Assembly: GCA_028694115.1 (NCBI GenBank)
Contig: JAQUUB010000062.1
Location: forward strand, 1-25,071
Direction: 5' to 3'
Origin: Lachnospiraceae bacterium
GTDB taxonomy: Bacteria > Bacillota_A > Clostridia > Lachnospirales > Lachnospiraceae
DNA: 25,071 nucleotides
A program made the position numbers and the translations under genes. Numbering within the stretch: position 1 is the first letter of the stretch; each line of letters begins with the position of its first letter. The notes below the pieces were generated by a model. It was not told the origin of the DNA and searched no databases. It saw nothing but the letters and a program-made list of their open reading frames with translations. Shown one piece after another: positions 14,174-21,325 of the stretch.

Positions 14174-14833
14174 ATGGAAATTGGAAAACGAATACAGGAA
14201 TCAAGGTTAAATGCAAAGCTCACACAGGAACATGTGGCGGAAACTCTGGGTGTGAGCAGACAGACAATTTCGAATTGGGAAAATGGAAAAACCTACCCTG
14301 ATATTGTGAGCGTTGTAAAAATGAGCGACTTGTATTCTGTTAGTCTAGACCGCCTATTAAAGGAAGAAAAGTCTATGTCAAATTATTTAGAGTATCTTGA
14401 TGAAAGCACAAATGCGGTGAAAAGCAAAAACAAACTGGCAAAGCTCATACTTGTTGTTTCATATCTGGTAATATGGGCACTTGCTTTAATTACCTTTTGG
14501 TTTTTTACCGACGGTGCCGACGCAATGGGGTACGGCTTTATGTTTTTGTGGGTACTGCTCCCAATAACAACACTTGTTCTTTCCATACTCATTGCAAAAA
14601 ACGGATATTGGGGCAAGTTGAAATGGCTTTCTGCTGTCGTATTTGGTGTGATGTATATGCTTGCTGAATATGCGACATTCAGCGCTGCAAACATGAAATC
14701 TTTTGGAAATGTCATGATGCCAGAATGGGGCATGATTCTAGGCGGGGGCATCGTGTCTGCCGTTGGGCTGTCAATCGGTGTTGGTATTAGTCGAATGAAG
14801 CAGCACAAAAAAGCAGAAAACTACGGAAAATAA
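14174..14833 (+). CDS. XRE-family regulator with four-helix membrane domain
   Basis: This 219-residue protein has an XRE helix-turn-helix at 4-58 (LTQEHVAETLGVSRQTISNW then ENGKTYPDI), a linker, and four membrane segments (about 88-110, 118-140, 148-168 and 184-206). Membrane-anchored XRE proteins of this design are frequent in Clostridia and may respond to envelope signals; the ligand is unknown. Start ATG 14174 follows GGTGGTGATG, a moderate ribosome binding site. It is intact, unlike the related truncated gene at 13138-13551. Confidence 0.85.
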   Translation: MEIGKRIQESRLNAKLTQEHVAETLGVSRQTISNWENGKTYPDIVSVVKMSDLYSVSLDRLLKEEKSMSNYLEYLDESTNAVKSKNKLAKLILVVSYLVIWALALITFWFFTDGADAMGYGFMFLWVLLPITTLVLSILIAKNGYWGKLKWLSAVVFGVMYMLAEYATFSAANMKSFGNVMMPEWGMILGGGIVSAVGLSIGVGISRMKQHKKAENYGK

Positions 14834-14855
14834 AGAGACAATTCTCGGCCTGTGG

Positions 14856-15167
14856 GTGAGAGTATGTGCAATACCATTGAATTGGCTGTTTAATTATATG
14901 GTACAAGAGTATAATGCTTACTATTTTGATTTGTCATTTGAGGAGACTTTGAAACGGCATCAAACCAAGACTAACTGTAATGATTTTGGCGAGAAAGAAA
15001 TGCGAAGATGGTGGCGAGAAAAAGATTTTTCTGATGTTTTAAATGAAATTAGTATTGCATGTGATAAAGATAAGATAAGCATTGTGAGTGAGATTTATGA
15101 TTTTGTTTTAACGAATAAATCGCAGTTTGCACAACAAAAATTTGAATTGACAGAGGTGAAAATGTGA
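14856..15167 (+). pseudogene. C-terminal part of a P-loop (zeta-toxin-like) kinase
   Basis: The frame contains AYYFDLSFEETLKRHQTK and FGEKEMRRWWREKDF, which match the second half of small P-loop kinases. The family has an N-terminal GxxGxGK(S/T) loop that is absent here: the upstream bases belong to the XRE gene tail. The GTG at 14856 lacks a strong ribosome binding site. With no nucleotide-binding loop it cannot be a kinase, so I treat it as a 5'-truncated gene, although its stop still overlaps the next start by 4 bases (GTGA), preserving coupling. Confidence 0.55.
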
Positions 15168-15487
15168 TAGGAGATATTGTGAAAGTGACCGTTGATAGAC
15201 CATTAGGAAGCTATCATCCTAAACATAGAGACATGTTTTATTCTGTAAATTATGGATATATTGAAGGTATTATTGCTCCAGATGGAGAGGAGCAGGATGC
15301 ATATGTTTTAGGAGTTGATGAACCAGTAAAAGAATTTGTTGGTAAAATCATAGCAATTATTCATCGACATGATGATGTTGAAGAAAAGTGGGTAGTAGCA
15401 CCTGAAGGGAAAAACTTTACAGTTGAACAGATAAAAGAAAAAGTAGCTTTTACTGAGAAGTATTTTAAGTTTGATGTAATAACATAA
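15164..15487 (+). CDS. Short inorganic-pyrophosphatase-like protein
   Basis: This 107-residue protein resembles the small pyrophosphatase-like family of Clostridia: VTVDRPLGSYHPKH, YSVNYGYIEGIIAPDG then EEQDAYVLGVDEPV, and WVVAPEGKNFT. The EGIIAPDGEEQDAYVLG stretch corresponds to the metal-binding DxxxxD region of family I pyrophosphatases, but the protein is much shorter (about 175 in the true enzymes) and lacks several carboxylates. Activity on pyrophosphate is therefore uncertain; a related phosphate ester could be the substrate. The GTG start overlaps the stop of the kinase fragment. It is a single domain, cytosolic. Confidence 0.75.
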   Translation: MIGDIVKVTVDRPLGSYHPKHRDMFYSVNYGYIEGIIAPDGEEQDAYVLGVDEPVKEFVGKIIAIIHRHDDVEEKWVVAPEGKNFTVEQIKEKVAFTEKYFKFDVIT

Positions 15488-15492
15488 CGAGA

Positions 15493-15792
15493 CTACTTAG
15501 TAATGCCGTTATTTTATCAAGCGTCTTATTTATTTCTTCCTCTGTTCCAAAGAAAAGCATATCTATATCAACACTTGTCCTCTGTACTTCGATTGGCAGG
15601 TAGAACTGCGTTGCTGCCCCACCTTTTAAGACAATTCGATCCCCCTAAAATTTTCTGGATCTGGAGAAATAATTCCAGATCCCATAGGAACAGCTCCATC
15701 CGCCCCATATTTTTAAATCCGTACTCCTGCATTCTCTGAAGAAAAGTTTCTCTTTGAAATGCTTTTTCTTCATGAAATAGATTTTCATACAC
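15493..15792 (-). pseudogene. Frameshifted AbiEii-like nucleotidyltransferase fragment
   Basis: From GTG 15792 the frame reads EKAFQRETFLQRMQEYGFKN and WDLELFLQIQKILG, then shifts within a run of five C (15641-15645, plus strand). The neighbouring frame continues RIVLKGGAATQFYLPIE and RTSVDIDMLFFGTEEE, which are the GG-x-T/A-Q and DxD motifs of an AbiEii-type toxin. Recognisable sequence ends near 15493 against the pyrophosphatase gene, so the C-terminal two thirds are missing. The partner fragment lies just upstream at 15807-16124. The gene is dead by both frameshift and truncation. Confidence 0.75.
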
Positions 15793-15806
15793 TGTTTATT
15801 CCTCTC

Positions 15807-16124
15807 TTATATCATATTGCAGATTTCTTTTAGCTGCAATAGAAACCATTTTTTCTTATCAAGAATACCAAGCCTTACCACATTTTCATAAATACGAACC
15901 AGTTCCTGAAGGGAGGTTCCATACCATTCGTTAAACGCATAGACTCCATTTCGAACACGTTTCAAATACCCCTTCTCCACCAATTTTGACATATTCCAGT
16001 AAAGAGAAGATTTCTTCATGCCAGGAAATACCTCCTGAATATCATCCGTATAAAAAGTAATCTGCTCGCCTAATTTTTCCAATATCTTTTGATATTTTTT
16101 TTCCAATGCTGATTTGTTATCCAT
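15807..16124 (-). pseudogene. AbiEi-like antitoxin, N-terminal part only
   Basis: This 105-residue frame starts at ATG 16124 with AGGAAGG upstream and forms a winged helix: ITFYTDDIQEVFPGMKKSSL, then MSKLVEKGYLKRVRNGVYAF. It resembles the DNA-binding domain of AbiEi-like antitoxins paired with nucleotidyltransferase toxins. The C-terminal effector domain expected for the family (total about 200 residues or more) is missing: the frame ends LKEICNMI 14 bases before the toxin fragment. It might still bind DNA, but the locus is degenerate. It differs clearly from the two intact AbiEi proteins in the window. Confidence 0.6.
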
Positions 16125-16173
16125 ATTGCACCTTCCTTCCTGGAAAGTATAACATAGTTATTTTTTCTTGTAA

Positions 16174-16204
16174 AATATTCGCAAATATGATCTTTGCGAG
16201 TATT
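16174..16204 (-). terminator. Terminator of the metallophosphoesterase gene
   Basis: TCGCAAA (16179-16185) and TTTGCGA (16193-16199), extended by AATA/TATT outer pairs, lie just after the minus-strand stop at 16208 and are followed on that strand by TTTTAC. Confidence 0.55.
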
Positions 16205-16207
16205 TCT

Positions 16208-16861
16208 TTATCCCATATATATTATTGCGTTTTCCCCAGATTCCAATCGCTCCATCCGCCTTTTCCTGTCACACTCAATCCACTCATCCAAAGTAAGAGG
16301 CGTATAATCGGAATACATACAGAAGCAGTTAATTATATTGCAGGGAATATGGCGAACCTCACCATCGGGACCTTGTCTGGTATTGCACATGGTAATATGC
16401 TGAAACTGCTCCAGCAGCCTCTGATCGAAGGTATCATGTACATGACCATAGAGCATATAAACCTTGGGTTTTCCCTCCGCATCCAGCCGATACTGTCCGT
16501 TGTAACACATAATCGGATAATGGGACAGAATCACTTTTCGCTTATTATCCTGCAGTTCTTCGTAGGGTTTAATCCATAGGAACCTTTTATCATTATAGTC
16601 CTTATTCTTTAGGAACCGGTCATGGTTGCCCTGGATCAGATACAATCGGCCATTTAATTTTTCCAATAACTCATTTGTCTCCTCTGCTTTTCCCCACGAT
16701 AAGTCGCCCAGAACAACCACCTCGTCATTCTTTCGAACCTTACGATTCCACTTCTCCAGCATATAGGCATTCATTTCCTCTCCACTGGAAAATCCACGAT
16801 AGTCCATTTTGCTGTTTAGATTGGCATGAAAGAAATGCGGATCTGCAATATAATATCTCAT
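16208..16861 (-). CDS. Calcineurin-like metallophosphoesterase
   Basis: This 217-residue cytosolic phosphoesterase has the full metal-binding series: ADPHFFH (Asp7, His9), GDLSWG, QGNHDR, SHYP and YGHVHD. Members of this small family hydrolyse phosphodiesters or phosphomonoesters with two divalent metals; the substrate is unknown. It is transcribed leftwards as a single gene between the decayed and the intact AbiE loci, with a terminator hairpin after its stop. Start ATG 16861 has GGAGAG-like sequence upstream (CAAGGGAGAGGACT on the minus strand). No truncation seen. Confidence 0.9.
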   Translation of the reverse strand: MRYYIADPHFFHANLNSKMDYRGFSSGEEMNAYMLEKWNRKVRKNDEVVVLGDLSWGKAEETNELLEKLNGRLYLIQGNHDRFLKNKDYNDKRFLWIKPYEELQDNKRKVILSHYPIMCYNGQYRLDAEGKPKVYMLYGHVHDTFDQRLLEQFQHITMCNTRQGPDGEVRHIPCNIINCFCMYSDYTPLTLDEWIECDRKRRMERLESGENAIIYMG

Positions 16862-16907
16862 AGTCCTCTCCCTTGTTCTTTTTTTGCAAATTACAGTCAG
16901 CTGAGTG

Positions 16908-17777
16908 TCACTTCAAATAGCGCTCTGTGATGTCAGAAAAGAAATCCCCATCCCATAATTCCAAACCATCTTTTTCTGCCGCCAACAAGAAGGGTGAAAC
17001 ATCCTCTTTGGCACTGGTAAAATCAACGGTGGAAAATCGTTGCATCAACAATTCTTTCAGTTTGGATAGGGTGAGCTCCTCTTCTGGATTCCATTTGCCT
17101 GATTGTTCCATCCTCTTTTGGAGATGAGGCACATTGACTGCACATCCCTTTTTAAGGTACCAGATATAATCGAAGAAATCACGACCCTTCATGCGATGCT
17201 TATAGTCGCGGCAAAGGACGGCATGAACCTTTCCTGCAAACAGAGATGGCATATCATATAGCCTTGCTCGATAGTTGGCCGGATTGATGGCACTCATATA
17301 CTGGTACCCTGCGCCTTTCGGAGGGTTGGTGTCAATCTCGAATTTGATTTTAACAAGTGCATTTGGATTCAAGCCATAAATACTGGCATCATCCGAGGTG
17401 ATTTCCAGAATGTTCTGAACGGTATTCCCTTTTATAAAAGCAGACTGCACGGCACTTTCTTTTGTCTTCTCTTTCTTACGAACAGTCATACTGAAGTTAT
17501 ATGCCCTAAGCTCCTTCTCAACATAAGGGAGATAGACTGCAAGATCAAACATGGGATCCGGCAGATCAAGGAAAAAATCAAGATCCTCGCTATATCTCGG
17601 CAAGCCATAGAAGATCCGCAAAGCAGTTCCACCGTAAAAAGCAGCTTTTGCAAAGAAATTACTTCTGGAAAGACCCATTAGCGCAACTTCCTGTACAATT
17701 TCCTTTAGTGCATTTTCGTAATCCTCACTGTTCTTACATTCATAACGCTGCATCATAGAAATAATTGCATCATTCAT
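16908..17777 (-). CDS. abiEii: AbiEii/AbiGii nucleotidyltransferase toxin (second intact copy)
   Basis: This 289-residue nucleotidyltransferase has AAFYGGTALRIFYGLPRYSE followed by DLDFFLD, giving Gly49-Gly50-Thr51 and the metal pair Asp65/Asp67. Later conserved parts are VKIKFEIDTNPP and the KHRMKGRDFFDYIWYL segment. It belongs to a different subgroup from the 8938-9852 toxin. It sits 2 bases after the antitoxin stop, so the two are translated together. The expected effect is reversible growth arrest and phage abortive infection. Length and motifs are intact. Confidence 0.9.
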   Translation of the reverse strand: MNDAIISMMQRYECKNSEDYENALKEIVQEVALMGLSRSNFFAKAAFYGGTALRIFYGLPRYSEDLDFFLDLPDPMFDLAVYLPYVEKELRAYNFSMTVRKKEKTKESAVQSAFIKGNTVQNILEITSDDASIYGLNPNALVKIKFEIDTNPPKGAGYQYMSAINPANYRARLYDMPSLFAGKVHAVLCRDYKHRMKGRDFFDYIWYLKKGCAVNVPHLQKRMEQSGKWNPEEELTLSKLKELLMQRFSTVDFTSAKEDVSPFLLAAEKDGLELWDGDFFSDITERYLK

Positions 17778-17779
17778 TC

Positions 17780-18367
17780 TTAGCGTCTCTCCTTTTCAAG
17801 CAATCGAACCAACTGGTCCAGGTTTATCCTGTGATACAATGGAGCGATCCGCTTCATTTTTTCAGAATCAAGTTCATCATAAATATCTTCATCTAAACGC
17901 ATTCCATCAAAAAGCCATTCCCTAAAATCATGGATGCCACGAATCGGTGCCATGACACACAACTGATCACACAACGCTTTTTCTCTGGTAGCAATCAAGT
18001 AAGGGCGATTTCCGGAAAGTTCCCGGGTATAATAATAAGGAAAAACAGCCGCTGGAATATCTCTGTAGGTAAATGATCCAAACTGATTGTTATATTCTAT
18101 TTTTTTGTTTCGACCAAAAGTTGCAGAGGTGTAAACCACAACTCTTTCCGGAATCATACTGTAATAGGAAAGTGCATATTCAAATGACAGATAAGAAGGC
18201 CCCAGTAATGCATTTGCCATAAGGAAACCGGGCGTAGCAGTATCTGTCTCGAAAAGGCCTCGCTTTAAGGGAATCAATTCGCCCTTTTTCACCATTGTTT
18301 GAACTCTGGATTGTGGATTTGCATAAGCTCTATTTTCATAAAGCAGTTGTTCTGAAGAAATTATCAT
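17780..18367 (-). CDS. abiEi: AbiEi-type antitoxin (second intact copy)
   Basis: This 195-residue protein starts with a winged helix (about 1-55, including AYANPQSRVQTMVKKGELIP then LKRGLFE) and continues with the AbiEi domain: LLGPSYLSFEYALSYYSMIP, then YTSATFGRNKK and REKALCDQL. It resembles the AbiEi_4-type antitoxins that bind inverted repeats at their own promoter. Start ATG 18367 has GGGAGGATATC immediately upstream. The promoter lies within an inverted repeat (18367-18422), supporting autoregulation. It is paired with the toxin downstream. Confidence 0.9.
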   Translation of the reverse strand: MIISSEQLLYENRAYANPQSRVQTMVKKGELIPLKRGLFETDTATPGFLMANALLGPSYLSFEYALSYYSMIPERVVVYTSATFGRNKKIEYNNQFGSFTYRDIPAAVFPYYYTRELSGNRPYLIATREKALCDQLCVMAPIRGIHDFREWLFDGMRLDEDIYDELDSEKMKRIAPLYHRINLDQLVRLLEKERR

Positions 18368-18422
18368 GTTGATATCCTCCCTTTAATACAAATTATATTA
18401 TATTATGTGGAGGAAATCAACA
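18367..18422 (-). promoter_or_regulatory. AbiE promoter inside an inverted repeat
   Basis: On the minus strand TTGATT (18420-18415), 17 bases, TATAAT (18397-18392). The 14-base arms TGTTGATaTCCTCC (18367-18380) and GGAGGAaATCAACA (18409-18422) are complementary with one mismatch. One arm covers the -35, the other the ribosome binding site and start codon. AbiEi binding at such repeats would block transcription; pairing in an RNA that starts upstream of the repeat could also hide the ribosome site. Confidence 0.75.
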
Positions 18423-18483
18423 TTTTATTCCCAGGCGATCATAAAATGAAGGACAAAAGTCAGAAATCAATTTTTAATGTTGA

Positions 18484-19173
18484 GATGTATGGGCTGCAGA
18501 GGAAAGCTCAATTCTTGGAATCGCAGGATTGATGGGAGCCGGACGTACAGAGCTTGCCATGAGTATTTTTGGAAAAAGTTACGGTGTGAATATCAGCGGG
18601 GAACTACTTATAGATGGAAAACCAGTCACACTGCATTCTGTTAAGGATGCTATCCGACATAAAATCGCATATGTGACAGAAGACAGAAAAGGAAATGGAC
18701 TGATCCTTTCCAGTCCAATCAAAATAAATACGACACTGGCCAATATGGAAGGCATCAGTAATCACGGTGTCATCAACCAGGACCAGGAGTATGCAGTCGC
18801 AGTAGAGTATAAAGAAAAATTGAAGACAAAATGTCCTACCGTTGAACAGAAGGTTGGCAACTTAAGTGGTGGAAATCAACAGAAGGCATTACTTGCAAAA
18901 TGGATGTTTGCTGATCCTGATATCTTGATTCTGGATGAGCCGACCAGAGGTATTGATGTAGGCGCAAAATATGAGATTTACTGTATCATCAATCAACTGG
19001 TTGCAGAAGGAAAATCAGTGATTATGATCTCTTCTGAATTACCTGAGGTACTGGGTATGTCAGACAGGATTTATGTCATGAATGAAGGCAGGATAGTTGG
19101 TGAGCTGGATGGAAAAGAAGCCAGTCAGGAAATAATCATGTCAAAGATTTTAAAATCAAGTAAAGGAGAATAG
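18484..19173 (+). pseudogene. mmsA: 5'-truncated monosaccharide ABC transporter ATPase (MmsA/GguA type)
   Basis: Only the second ABC domain is present. The frame opens after TGA 18481-18483 and soon reads [20 protein letters not shown], the degenerate Walker A of the second domain of MglA/MmsA/XylG ATPases. [17 protein letters not shown] and [20 protein letters not shown] (signature and Walker B) follow. The family is about 500 residues with two domains; here about 225 remain and the first, catalytically important domain is missing. The break lies between 18422 and about 18500, directly beside the AbiE promoter. It is 2 bases before mmsB, so the original operon order is kept. No good start codon or ribosome site is seen. 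Confidence 0.8.
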
Positions 19174-19175
19174 AG

Positions 19176-20336
19176 ATGGATAAAATTAAGATTGGAGCAA
19201 TATTAAAAAAATATACAATGGTAATTGCCCTGATTCTGATCACTGCATTCTTTGCTATCCAGACAAATGGAGGAATGCTTGCACCTCAGAACATTACAAA
19301 CCTGATTGCTCAGAATGCATATGTATTTGTACTTGCAACAGGTATGCTGCTTTGTATTTTAACAGGAGGAAATATCGATTTATCAGTTGGATCTGTAGTT
19401 TGCCTGGTTGGAGCTATCGGTGGTGTACTCATGGTTAATCATGGGATGAACCCAATACTTGCAATGATAGTTATGCTTTTGGTGGGATTGGTGATCGGTG
19501 TATGGCAGGGATTCTGGATTGCCTATGTTCGTATTCCTCCATTTATTGTAACTTTGGCTGGTATGCTGATGTTTCGTGGTCTTTCCAATATCGTTCTTCA
19601 GGGATTGACAATTGCACCAATGCCTGACAGCTATCTGCAGTTATTTAGTTATTATGTTGTAGATTTCTTCCATGGAAATGGATTTAATATTACCTGTATG
19701 CTTGTAGGTATACTGGTTACAGTTTTATATGTAGTGATATCCTTCAGGGGACGTATATCCAGACAGAAGAAGGGTTATGCGGTAAATGCCATGAGCGGCT
19801 TTCTTGTAAATATGGTTCTTATTTCAGCCGTTATACTTGTTTTTTCCTTTAAACTGGCACAGTATAAAGGTATCCCGAATGTATTGATCTGGGTAGCAGT
19901 CGTAGTCTGCATCTATGCATACATTACCTCTAAGACCACAGTTGGACGTCATTTCTATGCAGTTGGCGGTAATGAGAAAGCAACACAGCTTTCCGGTATC
20001 AATACAAACCGTGTATATTTTATTGCCTATGTAAATATGGCAGTTCTGGCTGCAGTGGCAGCAATGATCACAATTGCAAGATTGAATTCTGCCAACCCTA
20101 CAGCCGGTAACAACTATGAGATGGATGCAATTGGTTCCTGTTTCATCGGTGGTGCATCTGCTTATGGTGGAACCGGAACCGTACCGGGAGTTATCATTGG
20201 TGCAACTTTGATGGGTGTTATCAACCTGGGTATGTCACTTATGGGTGTTGATGCCAACTGGCAGAAGGTTGTAAAGGGCGGCGTATTATTGGCAGCTGTA
20301 ATCTTCGATGTTGTATCTAAGAAGAAAAGCAACTAG
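19176..20336 (+). CDS. mmsB: Monosaccharide ABC transporter permease (MmsB/GguB type)
   Basis: This 386-residue membrane permease of the BPD_transp_2 family has about ten segments. It carries GMLLCILTGGNIDLSVGSVV near residue 60, IPPFIVTLAGMLMFRGLSNI, and SCFIGGASAYGGTGTVPGVI near residue 320. The long central insert (about 185-260) distinguishes MmsB/GguB/XylH permeases. It should form the channel for arabinose, xylose, galactose or glucose with MmsA and a lipoprotein binding protein. Start ATG 19176 follows AAAGGAGAATAG. The ATPase partner is truncated here and no binding-protein gene is in view, so transport is probably lost unless another ATPase substitutes. Confidence 0.88.
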   Translation: MDKIKIGAILKKYTMVIALILITAFFAIQTNGGMLAPQNITNLIAQNAYVFVLATGMLLCILTGGNIDLSVGSVVCLVGAIGGVLMVNHGMNPILAMIVMLLVGLVIGVWQGFWIAYVRIPPFIVTLAGMLMFRGLSNIVLQGLTIAPMPDSYLQLFSYYVVDFFHGNGFNITCMLVGILVTVLYVVISFRGRISRQKKGYAVNAMSGFLVNMVLISAVILVFSFKLAQYKGIPNVLIWVAVVVCIYAYITSKTTVGRHFYAVGGNEKATQLSGINTNRVYFIAYVNMAVLAAVAAMITIARLNSANPTAGNNYEMDAIGSCFIGGASAYGGTGTVPGVIIGATLMGVINLGMSLMGVDANWQKVVKGGVLLAAVIFDVVSKKKSN

Positions 20337-20350
20337 GAAAATATAGTAAT

Positions 20351-20405
20351 GGGCTGCCGCACTAAGATTTCGTTGGAATGAATCTTGCTGCGGCAGTCCT
20401 TTTTT
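20351..20405 (+). terminator. Intrinsic terminator after mmsB
   Basis: GGGCTGCCGCA (20351-20361) pairs with TGCGGCAGTCC (20389-20399), with an inner AAGATT/AATCTT stem, followed by TTTTTT. It is a textbook terminator 15 bases after the mmsB stop. Confidence 0.9.
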
Positions 20406-20425
20406 ATAATACGGAGGAAGAGAAG

Positions 20426-20836
20426 ATGGGTTTTGGCGGAGCATTAGATTGGGCACTGGCGGTTATTTTTATAGGGGTAGCAGTATTGCTGTTAAGCGGC
20501 CATGGAGATTTCCTTTTAGTGGGAACAAAAGGGAAAGACAAAAGCCAGGTGAAGAAAAAGTATGAAATAAGAAAACTTTCAATTGTTACCGGCATTATGT
20601 CAGGTATTCTGGGAATGATAGAATTGTTCATCGGTTTCTTTGGAAATAAGATGCATTTTTTAGTATATGCTTATGTTCCAATGATCATTGTTGTGTTTGT
20701 GGCGGGATTCATGGTTGTAAGCAAAAAATGTAAAAAAAAAAGAATCTGCAAACAAAAGCATGCAGAAAACAGAAACAAAATCAGCAAAGACTGGTTCATG
20801 ATTTTCTGCAGACCGCACCACTTCCCAGTACAATGA
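20426..20836 (+). CDS. DUF3784-like small membrane protein
   Basis: This 136-residue protein has three membrane segments: about 8-30, 53-73 and 79-98. The motif LLLSGHGDFLLVGTKGK, then KYEIRKLSIVTGIM, parallels the DUF3784 protein at 1150-1482. ATG 20426 is chosen because GGAGGAAG lies just before it; the upstream in-frame codons overlap the terminator. Odd point: after CKKKRICKQK the C-terminal 35 residues have no membrane or family character. They follow a run of ten A (20732-20741), so a slip in that run may have extended the protein. Function unknown. Confidence 0.75.
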   Translation: MGFGGALDWALAVIFIGVAVLLLSGHGDFLLVGTKGKDKSQVKKKYEIRKLSIVTGIMSGILGMIELFIGFFGNKMHFLVYAYVPMIIVVFVAGFMVVSKKCKKKRICKQKHAENRNKISKDWFMIFCRPHHFPVQ

Positions 20837-20888
20837 GGATATCATCTGGCATCTGTAATTTCATAAAATCCAAAAAGGGGGAAATAAA

Positions 20889-21212
20889 ATGAAGAGTGAC
20901 TCAAAGTTTATTTATGTAATTCGAATTCTGGCAGGTGCTTATCTGATTTATCTGGCAGTGCCAATTCTGAAGAATCTTGTAAATGGCACTACCGGAAAGG
21001 GTGGGCTTTGGCTGGGAATCGCAAGTGTGCTGTTCCTGATTATAGGGGCTATTCTCATTGCCCACAGCGGCTGGCAGATTATAAAGCAGTTAAATGAAGT
21101 GCCGGAGGTATCGGCGGAAGATGAGGATGAGGGGGATGCTGTGGAAAGTGAAGAGGAGTCGGATTCTGATAAGGATGAAGACGATTCGGATATGCCTGAC
21201 AGTTGCAGTTGA
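20889..21212 (+). CDS. Two-helix membrane protein with acidic tail
   Basis: This 107-residue protein has two membrane segments (about 8-28 and 40-62), a short SGWQIIKQL linker and a strongly acidic C-terminal tail of about 37 residues rich in Glu, Asp and Ser. AAAAAGGGGG lies 8 bases before ATG 20889. No family is recognised. The tail should lie in the cytoplasm by the positive-inside rule and might bind a cation or basic protein. It is followed by a terminator hairpin. It probably forms a transcript with the DUF3784 gene before it (52-base gap). Confidence 0.7.
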   Translation: MKSDSKFIYVIRILAGAYLIYLAVPILKNLVNGTTGKGGLWLGIASVLFLIIGAILIAHSGWQIIKQLNEVPEVSAEDEDEGDAVESEEESDSDKDEDDSDMPDSCS

Positions 21213-21230
21213 GTTTTGCCTTATATTAAT

Positions 21231-21271
21231 AAAAATAACGACATCCATTGCTTTGAATGCCGTTATTTTTT
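21231..21271. terminator. Bidirectional terminator
   Basis: AAAAATAACG (21231-21240) and CGTTATTTTT (21261-21270) form a 10-bp stem with a T-run on each strand, between the convergent membrane-protein gene and nuclease gene. Confidence 0.75.
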
Positions 21272-21325
21272 ATTCTATTACAATTCGACATGATTCCTGT
21301 TGCCTTACTTGTTGAATAACTACAT

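Noticed and set aside
14029..14223. Minus-strand frame ending ADRIVREMMGL before the XRE gene
   Set aside because: The end looks protein-like, but no family was recognised and it overlaps the promoter and start of the XRE gene; probably debris or chance.
16106..16579. Long plus-strand frame of 157 codons
   Set aside because: Antisense to the metallophosphoesterase, which has all catalytic motifs and a terminator; a shadow frame.
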